Below are positions 47,901-60,339 of a stretch of DNA of 64,000 bases, one piece after another; the first letter of the stretch is position 1, and every line of letters begins with the position of its first letter. The translations under genes and the position numbers were made by a program. The notes beneath the pieces are model-generated. The model did not search any database and was not told where the DNA came from. It saw nothing but the letters and a program-made list of their open reading frames with translations. The DNA comes from Conus ventricosus (lineage: Eukaryota > Mollusca > Gastropoda > Neogastropoda > Conidae). The DNA lies in NCBI GenBank assembly GCA_018398815.1, contig CM031615.1, positions 54,671,608 to 54,735,607 on the forward strand, read 5' to 3'.

Positions 47901-48900
47901 TTTGGGGGCCCGGGGGGTGTAGAAACCCAAAATTTTGCCTTGGTCAAAAGGGAACAAAACTTCACAATTTTAGAAACGATATTATTTAACAACGAAATTT
48001 AGGTTTTTTGGGATTGACCTAAGGCCCAACAGAGGATAATAATTTTACATGGAAGGGGGGGAAAGGGAAAAGAACGTAATAAACATTCAAATTGAGAAAG
48101 AAAAAGGGGCGAAAACCACTTAATGCCTTTTTGTTTTTAATCTTGATGCGAAAAGCTGACTTTTCGGAAAGCAGTTAAAAGTAAAAATACTAAAAAAAAT
48201 TTTTTTTTTAAAAAAAAGCTTTCTGTTCAAGTTTACCCAAATGTGCATACGCCCCGGGAGTCGCCAAGAGAAGAGATAGTAAAAACCCCCCGGCTTTTAA
48301 AAACCCTTCAGAAAAACAAAAAAACCCAAAAATGCAAAAAAAACCTAGAGCAAGACCTTTAAAAATACAGAAACCCAAAAACAAGAATTTTTGCTCCCTT
48401 TTAAATGCGTTATTTAAAGTTAATACTGGAGCATCGACAAAAATTTGCGTATCTAAAGGGGAAAAAGTTTTGGCTCTTCCCCAAGGGCTAGGGTACCCCC
48501 CTTTTTTCCCCTTCTAGGGGGTTTGTCTTTAGCTCCGGCCTGTGCTCTTTAGCTGTTTCCGCTGCGGGCAAAAAATAAAAACTAAACTCCAAAACCCACA
48601 CAGCTAGGGTTCAACTAAAACAGTAAACTTATTTTTCCTTTCCCCCTTGATTATAAAAAAAGCCAGCTGACAAAAAACTTCAGGATGAAGAATTTAGTCG
48701 TTTCCCGGGCCCAAATTTTTGGGGACTAAAAAAAGAAAAAATTTTGATCTTAAAAAGAAAGGGGGAGGACAAGTTTTTCTAAAACCCCCTTTAAAACCGA
48801 GCAGATAAAAAAGGAATGCTTAAAAAAAGAAAACCCAAAATTTTTTAAAATCTGCTCTAAAAAAGCTTTACATAAAAAAACGCCAAAAGGGTTTTTTATA
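41958..48900. other. low-quality AT-rich sequence, no callable gene
   Basis: Homopolymer-dominated sequence. Many 60-145-codon open stretches exist on both strands but none shows a motif I can defend. If the polymerase at 48.9-52.6 kb belongs to a Polinton or adintovirus-like element, missing partners (integrase, capsid, packaging ATPase) could lie here unread. Confidence 0.5.
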
Positions 48901-48949
48901 CTTTATTTAAAAGATCAAAACACAAAAAAAACCAACGATATTGAATTTA

Positions 48950-51900
48950 AATTTTTTTTTTTGATTTAAAAAAATATTTTAGTTAGAAAAGAAACCCCAG
49001 CCCTGGGAAAAAGTATAAAGAAGGCCCCCAAAAATTTGTTTTGAAGCAATTTCAAATTTTTTCAAGAGCACGAAGGGTATTGATTTTAGAAGTCATTAAT
49101 CCAGCAAACGTACAAAGGGAAGTGTTGCCATTTCTATTTCTCAAGTTCCAAGGGAAACTTAAAATAAAAACCGCCCGTTTTAAAATAATTTTAGCTGTTT
49201 TTAATCGATATTTAACAAAAAAATGAAGAAAACTAGAAGTCTGGGTCTCAAAATAAACAACAGATATTCTTTCTCGTAATACTTAACACCCTTGGGGGAA
49301 CCAGCTGCTTACACAGTTTGATTGGCCCCTGAAGAAGCCAAAAAGAGGGCTTTGGTTTGGGCCCGAGGGCAAGTCATAGAGAAACCCCGATTAAAAAAAG
49401 GCTAAGTATGCGCCGGGGGTTTTGGTTTAAAGGGTTACATTCCCCCTACCCCCAGCATTAGTTGCAAAAAAAGCAGTTTTTAAAAAATTTTAAAAAATAC
49501 AACAAAAAAAATGTTTTTTTGGGGTTTTCTCGCAAAGGGTTTCATTTTCGTCCGCAAAAAAAGCAAGAGGTGTCTAATATTGGGATTACAACAATATCTT
49601 AAATTTAGTGGAAAATCCCTTTTCCGTTAGAAAAGCCAAAAAATTTATAGTTTTTTTGAACAAAACAAACCAAAAAACTGTTAATGTTACACAAAGTTGG
49701 GTAAAAAAACAAAAATTTTGGGGCCTTTTTAGGTTTCCCAAAAAACATCCAACCAAAAGTCGAACAGCCAAAAAAACCATGTGACTTACTAAATAATGTT
49801 TTCACCATCGGGGCCCACATTTCACATTGATTGCACAATGGGAGATTTTTGACGCATACTTCCCCCCCCCAAAGCAAAAAAATAAACAAAAAATTCTGTA
49901 AAAAAATGTTTAACAAGAAAATTCCCTTTTGTTTAAGCCGCGAGCGAAAAAAATAAAAAAATTGTTCGGCCCTTTGAATAAAAGAACTAATTACCCCCCA
50001 GAAGGGGGGTAAAATTTTTTTAAAAAAATGGAAACGGGTTCCCCAAAAATTTTCCCCTACATTGTTTACCAGACTTCGAATCACTCAATTTTTCCTTTTA
50101 AAAGGGCCCGCGCCACAAAAACTTCCCAAAAAACGTCTTTAACGAGTTAAAAATCAGATTTGCTCATTTTTCTTTCATTAAAGTTAGGGCGGAAAGGTGC
50201 TATTCAACGCCCAAATTTTACAGAGGACCCGATCGGGTAGAAAAATTTTTTTTGCGCATGCAGCAAAGTGCGTATTGAATTTTTCTAATAAACGAATTTT
50301 TCTGAAAACAAGATGACCCTGAAGACCAACAAAAAGTAAAAATTTTTTCCCCCCATTGTTGGGTTTGTGGTTTTGAACCCCAGTGAGGAAAACCAAACCA
50401 AAATTTAAAGACCAGATCCATTATTGGGAAATTTTAGAGGACAGAAAACAGTAAATTTCAATCTTTTAACTTTTTAAAATTTTTAACCAAAGAATGGGGA
50501 AACTGGCCCCCCTTTTTCTTTCATAACCCTTCGGGAAAAGCTCTCCCCTTTTTTTTGAAAGCGTGGGCGGTGCCTTCGGGTGTCAGGGATTGGGACAGCG
50601 TCAGAAAGTACATGTTTTCACTTTTTTTAACAAGCTTTTTATGAATTTTCCGTGCAACCTGAAGGGTCATTTTGAGTCACAGCTATTTTCCCTTAAAAAT
50701 CTTTTCCCAATAACGGAAGAATATTTTGGGCCCCCCTCTTTTTAGAAAGGGGGGTTTAAACCCCTTTTTGAGAAAATGAACCCGTTTGGGGAAAAGGTTT
50801 TTATGGGAAAAAACACTTCCCCCCCCAAAAGGGGCCTTCTTTCATAATTTTTAGAGGAAAGGAATCATATTCTGATTACCGCATGCTCCCCGAAGCGTGG
50901 CGAAGTTAAAGTGTAAAAAAGATGGGGGGAAAAATCATGATTCCTTTCTTGATTCAGAAGTAAAGTTTGTTTGGGGGACGTCTTTTAAAATTATAAAAAA
51001 GACCTCCTGAAAAATTATACCTTTATCCCACGCATTATTTTCGCGCCCCGGGGGGGAGTTGGGATGCTTTTTTTTAAAGTTTACTGGAGAAAGATTTTAT
51101 TTATTTTCTGGGCCTGCCAATTTATTCAGGGTGATTGAAAACGGATTGCGTGGAGGAAATTTTAAAAGGTTTTTCGCAATCATTACCCCTTTAAAACAAA
51201 CAAACAAATACCAAATATTATGATCCAATAAAAAGGTCTAACTATCTTTTGTAAATTTTGATGCAAAACCAACTTTTTAAAAGGTTTGGGGTATGGCGCA
51301 AACGCTTTCCCTTTCGCAACTTTAAAATGCACCCCCAAAAAAAGATCCCAAAAAAAATTCAAAGGGGATTAAATGGTTTGGGGAGTTTTACGCCGGGGGC
51401 AAAGCGTGGATCCCTTCTAGAAGTTGCTTAGAATTCCTCCTGAACTCCAAAACCCGCAAATTACAAACCATTACGGGGAAAGCCCCAAAGATTGGGGAAA
51501 ACAGAAAACCCCCCAAATTTTTGCCTTTAAAATTTGGGGCAAAAAAAAAAAAAGTCTTCATTACAGACTTTTGCAATTTTAATTTTTAAAACAAGGTTTG
51601 AAGTTTTAAAGCAAATTTTTATGTATAATCGTTTTGATCAAAACCCGTTTAAGAAACCAATTTAAACATGGGAAAAACACTGATCTCAGAAAAAAAATCC
51701 CCAGATGCCAGAAAAAACTTTTTTTAAAATGATGAACAAAAGTGTTTCGGAAAGACTATGGAGAATTTGCACAGCGTAAAGAGGGGGAGATTGGTTTCTA
51801 AAGAGAACGAAGCAATTAAAACGCCCTTCCCAAAACCCAAAATTTTCAAGACTTCAAAAATTTCATGACCACTTTTTTTTCCCTAATGATGAAAAAAAAG

Positions 51901-52560
51901 AAAGTCAAATTAACCCAACCTGTATTTTTTTGGGGTTTAAATGTTTTGAATTATCCCAAAACTTTTGTTTTTAAAATTTCTTTTTGACTACTTTAAACCT
52001 TGTATCCAGAGGGCCAGAGAACTTTTTCACCGATTCCGATAAATTTTGTTATAGGGTTTCCCATGAAGAATCCCATAAAAAACATGAAAAAAAAAAAGTA
52101 GCTAAAAAGGGAAAAAGGTTTGGGCGACACATCCAATTTCCCCAAAGATTCCCCTTTTTTCATTTTAAATTTCTAATAAGAAAAGGGTTTTTTGGGAAAA
52201 AGGGAAAGGGTGAATTATCTGGAAAGGTTTAATTTAAAAGTTTGTTGGGGTTTTGGCAAAAATGTACAGAAAAACAGCCCGGGGAAAAACCTTTTTAAAA
52301 ACAAAAGGGAAAATCTTTCCCGTGTTTTGCAGTCGAACATATCACATGACAAAATATTTAAAAAGCAAATTTTTTGACAAAAACTTTTCATCATGACAAA
52401 ATTAAAAATGCGATCTAATCTAAAAGAAATAACACAACGGGTTTTTAACAAAAAGTCATTAAAATAAACAAACACAAAACTGTGTTTTTAATCCAGAGTT
52501 TTCATATGCCAAAACGGGCATGGGGGACCCATAAAAAGGGGGGTTTTTATTTTTCATCAA
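48950..52560 (+). pseudogene. family B DNA polymerase (protein-primed type), noisy copy 1
   Basis: Recognisable polymerase motifs appear in order in mixed frames: IENGLRGG (51,133-51,156), a segment with PELQNPQI...YGESP-KDWG (about 51,440-51,500), FGKTMEN (51,746-51,766) and the catalytic box FFTDSDKF (52,023-52,046), followed by a C-terminal region to about 52,500. The catalytic Tyr is Phe here and the next Asp-Ser reads Asp-Lys, probably sequence noise since the clean copy has YTDTDSF. A possible N-terminal part lies at about 49,040-49,225. The family copies DNA from a protein primer in Polintons/Mavericks, adintoviruses and linear plasmids. The gene is unreadable base by base. Confidence 0.62.
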
Positions 52561-53859
52561 AAAGTGTTTAAAAATCAATAAATCTTTATCCAAATTTATC
52601 TAATTGTTTTATCACGTTTTTCTTGATGTGGGTCGAATTTTTTTTAAAATTTTTTAAGATATTCTTTTTCCCCCAAATTTAGGGTTTTGGAAATTTTAGG
52701 GGGATTGGGGTGGTTTAGCATGCATTGATTTTAACTTCCAAATGGTTTTCCCCAATACAGAGCACGATTAAATGTTCCGTACCCTTTTTTAAAGGGGGCT
52801 TCCTTTACCATTTGGCTTGTCCCGAGGTTTTCCTTTTTGACTCAAATTTTATTTTTTGTAAATTAAAAAATTTAATTTCAACTGGAACTGGTGCTGGTGG
52901 GGGTTATCTGCATTTTCTTTCACAAAAGATCTTTGAGGAGTGGTTGTTTCGGGTTTTGTCAGTTTTTTTAAAAAATACACGGGGCGGAATTTTATTTTTA
53001 AATTCTTTTTTTATATGGGCGACACTCCCCCAAAATGGATCGGTTTTCCCCAATGCGAGTGTCCCCTTTTTACTTCCCCCGGGGGAAAAAAAGGTAAAAC
53101 CTTTCTTTTAAAAACCCAAAAGGTAATAGTTGGTGGATTTAAGAATCTCCTTTACAACCTTTATTTTTTGTTTTTTGATTGGGTTGTACTGGTTTTTTGC
53201 CCTTTTAAAATTTTTCTTTAAATTTATTTCGTGGGAAAAATGAGGGCAGTTTTTCTAACCCATTCTGTTTGCGAGAATTTCAATAAGCTTCTGTGATAAT
53301 GGAAAAAAAAAGTCTTTCAGCTAATGTTTTTAAAGTTTTCTTTTAAAGCCTTGATTGTGAACTCCTGGAAAAGCCTCTTTTAATGGAACTCTTTTTGTTT
53401 CAACAATAATTGATTCCCCTCGACCTTTAAATTTTTTTCCTTTGACTTGCCCGGGGGAGGATAAGTTAAAGGGCCCTTGGTATATCAGTTTATGGCAAAA
53501 AGAACGCAGAAAAACTCTTTTGTGTTAATGGTTCCCGCAACTTTGTATCTTGAAGCAAAGTCCAAAGACTGAAAATGCGACTTAAAATTTTCGCTAATGT
53601 ATCAGGGGTTTAAAAATAGAAGGGTTTATTTGATGGGTGTTGTTCGGTAATTTTGTTTAAAAAAGAGGGCCTCTTATTGTCAAGGGGCAGGGAAATAAAA
53701 ATTTTCCAAATTTGGTTTGGTTTTTGATAACCATTCCTTTTTTGTTGTTCACTTTCTCCCGCCCGCTTTGGGTTAGGTTTTTTTTTTTGGGGTGATTCCC
53801 TTTTCCAAAAAATCCTTTTGGCGGGAAAAATAGTTTTTCCCCTTTTTTTTTCACCAATA

Positions 53860-54267
53860 TTTATGCGCAACAAAATACCCAAAAAAAGTCATTTCCAACG
53901 ACAAAAAAACCGATTTTTTTGCATCTTTGGGTTTTTTTATGGAATTAAAAGTTGCTGAATTTTTGGGGGGGGGCAATGTCTCAATTTTGGTTTTCCTGTT
54001 TCAAATAATACTCTTTTATTGCTTGATCAAAATCTTTAAAAATTTTAAGCCAAGCCCCCGTTTTTTCCCTTTTGTTATTAATAAAATCTAACTGCTCAAT
54101 TTTCTGCTTTTCTAACGATCTTGTGAGCAGCTAATTTCTCCTTTTTTTTGTTTTTGGGCTTTTTCCTCGCCGGCAACCCGGAGTTTACTAAAAGCGTAAA
54201 ATTTCCCCCGCTAAAAAACAAGCGCAAAAACCACAGCACCCCCTATCATCATTACGAGTGAAGCCAT
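53860..54267 (-). pseudogene. small coiled-coil membrane-protein ORF, noisy copy 1
   Basis: Begins ATGGCTTCACT on - at 54,267 and reads MASLVMMIGGAVVFALVF, then FYAFSKLR and a Lys/Glu-rich stretch in changing frames. Homologous to 60,340-60,766 and useful mainly for confirming its start and N-terminal hydrophobic segment. Confidence 0.5.
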
Positions 54268-54577
54268 TTTATAAAGGGATTTTTTTAAAATTTTTCATAT
54301 TGATTCTGTCAAGGGGAAAAATTCCTTGCTTAAACCCAAAAAAATCCTTTCCCTAGCCAAAATGAAGCCTTAAAAAAGCGAAATTTGCTTTGGGTAAATC
54401 CTCAAAGTCTAGTTTTCCAAGATCTGCCGGGTTTTTTTTTTAACAAGCTTTTACCAAAACATTGAGTAACCCACACTTAAACCCCCAATAACAGCAGAAT
54501 GGTATTTCAAGGTTGGCCCAAAATTTTTTTTTGGTCCATTTTTAAAAAAAAAAAAAAAATTTTAATTTAAAAAAAAC

Positions 54578-54832
54578 ATGAACAGCGATGATTACTACAG
54601 ATACAAAGGGGACCTAAACCTTCTGAACTTAAGAAAGACCAAATTGATGACCAAGCTAATTTTGCCCAAAAAGGAAAGGCGTATTCTTTGGCGGCATTTG
54701 GGAAAAACAAAACAGTTTTTTGGCCCCGAATTCACATTGAACCCGGTTCAAAGATGTCGCCACAAAATATACAACGGTAGAAAGGGAGCGGGGTTTGGAA
54801 AGGTAAAAAAATGTGGGGGAAAAGGTTTTTAG
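54578..54832 (+). CDS. small basic protein ORF, noisy copy 1
   Basis: An open frame of 84 codons beginning MNSDDYYRYKGDLNLLNLRK with a basic, Gly/Lys-rich end. Its start and order of residues match the ORF at 61,050. No family is recognised. The frame is unlikely to be exact given local noise. Confidence 0.45.
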   Translation: MNSDDYYRYKGDLNLLNLRKTKLMTKLILPKKERRILWRHLGKTKQFFGPEFTLNPVQRCRHKIYNGRKGAGFGKVKKCGGKGF

Positions 54833-55242
54833 TTTGTAACATAAAAAATCAGTAGATTTGCCCCCCGATTTGAAAAAAATCTTACTAAGATTTTTAAAAG
54901 GGAAAATCCCGTTTTAAAAAAAGGATTAGAGTTTTAAGCGGATTTATATTTTTAGTTTTTGGGAAAATTGTTAAAAACCGCTAATCATGGGAAAAATTAC
55001 TTTTAATTATAAAGATTTTTATCCCTTCAAAATGAACGGGGGTCGGAAAATCAGCCGAAACAGAAAACATGAAACAGGAAGAGGGTTTGTGGGCGAAATG
55101 AAAAGCTAAAAACATCCCGGGCGTGTTGCAGCAGGAAAAAGAGAAACAGAGTTTTAACCCGACCAAAAAAAATTAAAGTTACAAAACAGAATTTTAAAAT
55201 CATAATGAAAAAATAAAAGCCCCCAACGCCAACGTTGATTCA

Positions 55243-55518
55243 ATGCCAGCTCCGAACAAGAAAAAGTTAATTCCAAAGGGCCTTTCAGCAAACCCAAATT
55301 TTTCATGGAATAATTTAACAAAAAACAGTTGTCCCTTTTTGGCGCCATTGCTGCTGCTGGGGGGGGTTATTAAAGGTTTTTTAAAAAATTTTTTAAAAAT
55401 TTGGGAAAAAACAAAAGCATCAAAAAAAACCCGAACCGCTAAATTTCAGAAGACAACAGCAAGCCGGGACCACCAACAACAAAAGATCGTTTTGAACCAA
55501 ATTTTAGATGGAAAATAA
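55243..55518 (+). CDS. MPAP small ORF, noisy copy 1
   Basis: An open frame of 91 codons starts MPAPNKKKLIPKGLSANP, has a short hydrophobic stretch (FLAPLLLLGGVI) and ends in a Lys/Thr/Gln-rich tail. It corresponds to 61,704-61,965. The hydrophobic-then-basic layout suggests a single-pass membrane or virion-type small protein, but no family is known to me. Confidence 0.42.
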   Translation: MPAPNKKKLIPKGLSANPNFSWNNLTKNSCPFLAPLLLLGGVIKGFLKNFLKIWEKTKASKKTRTAKFQKTTASRDHQQQKIVLNQILDGK

Positions 55519-55859
55519 TTTTAAAAATTTTTTTTTTAAAAAAAGATCATGGCGGAAATTTTTATTTTTTAAAAATGTTTAAATCAAAAAAAAAAAAAGA
55601 ATAGGTCTAATTAAAAAAAAATTTCCATAGACCCCAAAAGAAAACAATGTGGTTGCTTAGGAAAGTAAAACTTCATTAAAATCTATGCAAACCGATCCAC
55701 GTCAAGAACGCTGAGCAAAAATCCCCAAAAAGACGGTTTTTTGGGGGCGTGGGGTGTACTTATTAAAAACTCTTCTATTTAAGATAAAAACTAGATTGGG
55801 AATTTTTTTTTTAAAAAAAAAATAAATTTAATAATAACTTGGGTTTTACTTAAAAAATG

Positions 55860-56110
55860 ACTTTAAAAAAAGAAAATTTTGGTTAACTTGGGTAAGAACT
55901 TTAGGGTGACTTTTAGGACAACTTGAGAGAAAACTTAGAAGTGACTTAGTTATGATCTTAGGTTTCTTGGTAAGAACTTAGAAGTGACTTTAGGAAGACT
56001 TGAGTAAGAATTGTTGGGTAACTTGGGATGACTTGAGGACAAATTAGTAAGAAATTTAGAAAAGGCCTTTATTAAAAAATTAACTAAAAAAAAACTTGAG
56101 GGGGGCTTTA
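55860..56110. repeat. AAGAACTTAGAAGTGACTT degenerate tandem repeats, copy 1
   Basis: About five imperfect units of 35-45 bp containing GAGTAAGAACTTAG and AAGTGACTT. Counterpart of 62,290-62,540. Followed by a poly(T)/poly(A)-rich stretch. Confidence 0.75.
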
Positions 56111-56649
56111 AAGGGGACTTTTTTTTTTTTTAATTTTTTTTTTAAATTTTTTTTTTTTTATTTTATTTTTATTTTTTTGACTTAAGGGGAATGGGTTGGT
56201 TTTTAAAATCGTTTTCTCGCAAAGGCCCCTGGACTTAAATTTTCCCCCCCTGAATAAATTTTTTCTATTTAAGATCCCCTGGTAGAAAAATTGATTATTA
56301 AAAGTTGTGTTTTTTGTGTTTTTAATTTTTCTTAAAATTTTAATATTAAAAATTGTAAAAAAAGTACTAAAAAAAAGTACTTTAAAGCACAGTTGGGGTT
56401 TTTAAAACCCTTTTAAAAAATTTCGCTTTAATAAAAAACAATTTTAAAAAAAACCCCCAATTAGCAAAAAACCATAAAATTATGAAACTTTCAGTTTGTA
56501 CAGTATATATATTAATCCCAAAAGTGTAAAGTTTTGGGAAAATGCCTGCGGTGGTTTTGTGCTTGTTTGTGTTGGGTTTTGGGAAAGGGGCTTAATTTGG
56601 CCCTCTTTCTCTGCCCTATAGTGAAACCCTTCCCTTTTCGTGGTTTTTT

Positions 56650-56793
56650 TCTAGGTCACTGGTGCGGCTAAAACGCCCGCAAACCACAAAGTGTTGTCTA
56701 GGTCACGGCGGGCTATAAACGCCCCCAAACCACAATTTTGATGTTTTGGGGCAAGGGGTGGCTATAAAAAGCCCCCCCAAAACCCCAATTTTG
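56650..56793. repeat. 46-48-bp tandem repeat, 3 units, copy 1
   Basis: Units contain GTCTAGGTCAC and CTATAAACGCCC. Counterpart of 63,028-63,163. Confidence 0.8.
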
Positions 56794-56904
56794 GGGGATT
56801 CCTTTGGGGGCCACTGAAAAGGGGGTGAGAGAATTGCCCCAAAAAAAAAACAAAACTGAAAGTAGGCAAAACCCAAATATAAGAAAAACCCCTATTTTGA
56901 GGCA

Positions 56905-57048
56905 TTTTTTCCCAAAAATTTTCGCTTTTGGGCCCATTATCTGGTTTATTTTCCCCTGGATTGGCTTTGGGGCCCCAGGGGGGGCCATAGGGGCTCAAAT
57001 TGACCCATGGGTGGCCCGTAATGTGGCTAGATGCGAAAAGGGTTTTCA
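56905..57048. repeat. long palindrome, copy 1
   Basis: Noisy counterpart of the 63,278-63,402 palindrome, with ATGTGGCTAGATGCGAA preserved on the right arm. Confidence 0.65.
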
Positions 57049-57211
57049 ATTTTTTTTTTGAAAAAACAGGGAAAAAAAACAGGGTTAAGCAAAAACCCGA
57101 AATCTGAAAAAATTTAGTAAATTAGTATTTTAAAAAGGATAATCCAAACGGGATGTTTGGTTTTTAGTAATCGTTTTTTTTTGGGAAAATTTAAAAAATT
57201 TTAAAATATAT

Positions 57212-57480
57212 TTAAAGTAGTTTGTTTGTTTGAGTTTTTTTAAAAAAACCCAACCCAAAAGGGCCATCTAAGAAACAAAAAAAAATCAAAAAAGGGGCAA
57301 AACCCAAAATACATTTTCTTTTGAAAAATAGAAAATATAAAACGTATCCTCTAAAAAACAAGTGCTGAGGGGTAGTTTTGGAAAAGAAACCACAAGGGGC
57401 TAAAAATTTCAACAAATAATAAATTCCCCGGAAAGTAAAAAGCAAACCCTTCCCGCCAAATTACAGAGGGAGCTTTGGGG
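57212..57480. repeat. about 280-bp repeated segment, occurrence 1
   Basis: Contains the AGTGCTGAGGG...TAGTTTTGGAA stretch and AATAAATTCC also found at 57,893-58,190 and 63,560-63,850. The - strand is open and hydrophobic (a membrane-like peptide), but so is noise of this composition. Confidence 0.7.
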
Positions 57481-57892
57481 TTGGGAAAGACTGCAAAAAA
57501 TAATTTAATTATTAAAAAAATCTTGTCTTATGTCCCTTTTTTTGAAAGAAATAGGGGGGGGATACGCATTCATTTCTGGGAGTGGTAGATGGGTTCTTCC
57601 AACTAAAAGTAAAAGGGAGAGTGGGGAAAAGGGGGGAAAAAATTTAAAAAAAAAAGCTTCTCAAAAAGAGCCTTTTCAAGCTTATATTCTCCAAAAAAAG
57701 GGGGACATTTTCCAATAGGGGGAAAACTCCTAACAAAAAAACCCTGGTTTAATACCCTTTTTTCGAAAATTGGGTGGTTTTCCCCCAGTGACCCCGGAAA
57801 GTGGGTTTTTTTACTCCTCGCCTTTTTAGTTTTAAGAAAATGTAAAACCCAGAAAAGGGTTTGGGGTGCAATAACCCCTATATGGTTTTTTT

Positions 57893-58190
57893 GATTTTCA
57901 AAAAAACCCAAACCAAAGGGGGCCATCAAAGAAACAAAAGAAAAAACATAAAAGAGGGAAAACAAACCAAAAATTTTTTTTTGAAAAAAAAGAAAATAAA
58001 ACGAAAACCCCTAAGAAAAAAATGCTGAGGGCTAGTTCTTGGAATGAATCCCCCAAAGGGGTAAAATACAAAAAAACTAATAAATTCCAAGGATAAGTAC
58101 CCGGGACCACCCGCAAAAATTTTTCCAAAAAAAAGGGGAAAACTTTGGGGTTTTCAATGACGGGAAGAAATAATTTAATTATAAACAAAG
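57893..58190. repeat. about 280-bp repeated segment, occurrence 2, at the duplication joint
   Basis: Second occurrence within the noisy copy, about 670 bp after the first. It ends exactly where the polymerase reappears in mid-gene at 58,195, so it marks the joint between the two large copies. Confidence 0.75.
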
Positions 58191-58194
58191 GGTT

Positions 58195-59050
58195 TTCTCG
58201 TATAATCGCTTTGATCAGAACAGTTCATGAACCAAACAACATGAAGAACACTGATCTCAAAACTAAATCCACAGATGCTTCAGAAAAAGGACTTTTTCAA
58301 GCTGATGAACAAACAGCGTTCGGAAAGACTATGGAATCCACACCGTAAAGATGTGAATTGTTACTAAAGAGAACGAAGCACTTAAGCTGACTTCAAAACC
58401 AAATTATCAAGACTCAGAAGATTTCATGACACTTTTTGGCATAATGATGAAAAAAAAGAAAGTCAAATTAGACAAACCTGTATTTAGTGGTGTGACTGGT
58501 TTTAGAATTATCAAAGCTTTTGTTGTAGAATTTCGTTATGACTACTTTAACCATGTATCCAGAGTCCAAGTACTTTACACAGATACAGATAGTTTTGTTA
58601 TAGATATACCTACTGAAGACATCTATAAAGACATGAAAATAAAGTAGCTAAGGCAAGCAGGATGGTACGACACATCCGATACCCTAAAATTCGCCTTTGC
58701 ATTCAATTACTAATAAGAAGGTTTAGGAAAGATAAGGATGAATATCGAAAGGTGATTAAGGAGTTGTTGGGTTAAGGTCAAAAATGTACAGTATTTTCGA
58801 GCCGGTGAAAACCATTAAGAAAGGCAAAAGGAATATCCTCGTCAGTGTTTGTGCTGTCGAACATATCACATACAACTAGAAAGAACATTGTTTGACAATA
58901 AGACTTCATCATGTACAACGTAAAAACTGCGATCTAATCTACATGAGATCAACACAACGGTTGTAACACAGAAGTCATTAGATAGAACACACCACAAACT
59001 GGTGTTTTTAATCCAGAGTTTTCATATGCATCGGGCACTGAGGACCGCAT
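58195..59050 (+). pseudogene. family B DNA polymerase, C-terminal part, cleaner copy 2
   Basis: Starts in mid-gene (RIIA region) directly after the repeated segment. FGKTME is at 58,319-58,336. An open stretch runs from 58,426 to 58,647 with KLDKPVFSGVTG and the catalytic VLYTDTDSFVIDI (YTDTDSF at 58,576-58,596). C-terminal pieces including VCAVEHITYN (about 58,850-58,880) follow to about 59,050 in shifted frames. The YxDTDS box binds catalytic metals in family B polymerases. The N-terminal exonuclease and TPR regions are absent because the copy is cut. Single-base indels remain. Polinton/Maverick, adintovirus or a linear-plasmid source are the alternatives; the first two fit an animal genome best. 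Confidence 0.8.
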
Positions 59051-60335
59051 AAACAGGCGGGTTTATATTTTTCATCAACTGTGTTATAAGATCAATCCAT
59101 ATCTTTCCATCCATTCAAGCGAATTGTTTTTATCACTTCTGATGGCTCGAATTTTTGTTGTTGTGAGTATGCCAGATATTCTTTGTTTTCCCAATTTAGA
59201 TTTTGGATTGTGGTGATCTGGATGGTTTAGCATGCATTGATTAATCTGCACAAATGTTCCCCTAATAGCAGAGCACGCATTAAATGAATTCCCGTATCAT
59301 TTTCAAGGTCTCTTCCTTTTACCATTCGTGCTTCGTCCTGAGCTTCCATTTAGACTCAAATATATTTATTAAATTAAAATTAATTAAGCAACTGAGAAAC
59401 TGTGTCTTGGTGGGATTATTCTGCAGTTCCTTCTTTCACAAAAGATCTTGAGGAGCTGTTGGTTTCGTGGTGTCATTCTTGTAATAATACAACGCTGCGA
59501 TTCATTTTTTACAATTCCTTTTTATTTCATATGGATCGACACTCCAAACTGGATCGGTTTCCCTAATACGAGTGTCCCCCTTCTACTTCCCCCGGTAAAT
59601 AAAGGTACCTTACTTTTAAACCAAACGGTAATAGTTTTGCTGGATGAAGACTCTCCTTCAGCAACAATTTAATGTTTGGTTTTTTGATTGCTTGTACTGG
59701 TTTTAAGCCCTTTAAATTTCTTCATTATTCATTGCGTGCACAACCTGAGGGCAGTCTTCTAACCCATTCTGTGATTGCAGAATTGGCATAAGTCGCTGTG
59801 ATACTGGTAAGAAAAAAGTCTTTCAGCTACCGTGTTTGTCAAAGTTTTCTACTAAAGCCTTATCTTGAACTCCTGGAATGCCTCTTTTAATGGTAACTCG
59901 ATGTTTTTTTCAATCAATAATTGATTCACCGCCCTTTAAAATTCTTTTCCATCACGACTTGAATCATTCGAGGATAAGTTAAAGCCTCGTGTAACAAGTG
60001 TATGGCAACAGCAACACAGAAGCACTCGTTTGTGTTAAATGGTTCTGCATCTTTGTATCTTGAAGCTGATGTCAAAATGACTGTAAGGTGCTACTCAAAA
60101 TCTTTTTCGTCTAATCGTATCATGGGAAAATATAGAAGTGTCATTGGATGGTGCGTTCGGTATTGTGTTGACAAAGTGGGCCTCTGTAATTCGTCTAGGT
60201 GCAGGTAAATAAATTTGCCCAATCGGTTGTTTAGAAGAACCCATTCCATTTGCTGGTTTGTTTCACTTACTCCCGCTGCTTGGCTTAAGCTTTTTTAATT
60301 GCTGTGATTCCCTTCCAATATCCTTTTGGCGAATA
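59050..60335 (-). pseudogene. - strand coding-like block, function unknown
   Basis: Across frames the - strand gives protein-like pieces such as QQMEWVLLNNRLGKF or GQIYLPAPRRITEAHFVN (about 60,250-60,150), LLIEKNIELPLKEAFQEF (about 59,925-59,870) and QRLMPILQSQNGLEDCPQVV (about 59,800-59,745). The same pieces can be traced in the noisy copy (52,650-53,850), so the region is conserved between copies. No family is recognised. It may hold one or two genes broken by indels. Confidence 0.35.
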
Positions 60336-60339
60336 ATAG

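Larger units (their letters stand above)
51625..58190. repeat. direct duplication, noisy copy of the 58,195-64,000 block
   Basis: Landmarks recur in the same order and strand: polymerase motif C (52,030/58,580), - strand small ORF (54,267/60,766), MNSD ORF (54,578/61,050), MPAP ORF (55,243/61,704), AAGAACTTAGAAGTGACTT repeats (55,940/62,357), the CGCCCGCAAACCACA repeat (56,675/63,052), the palindrome (56,910/63,278) and TACGCATTCAT (57,561/63,890). This copy is about 4 per cent longer and rich in homopolymers. Confidence 0.9.

Noticed and set aside
41958..48900. Open frames of 60-145 codons such as 47,565-48,002 and 45,586-45,897
   Set aside because: Rich in Phe, Lys, Gly and Pro from homopolymers in unreliable consensus; no motif can be defended.
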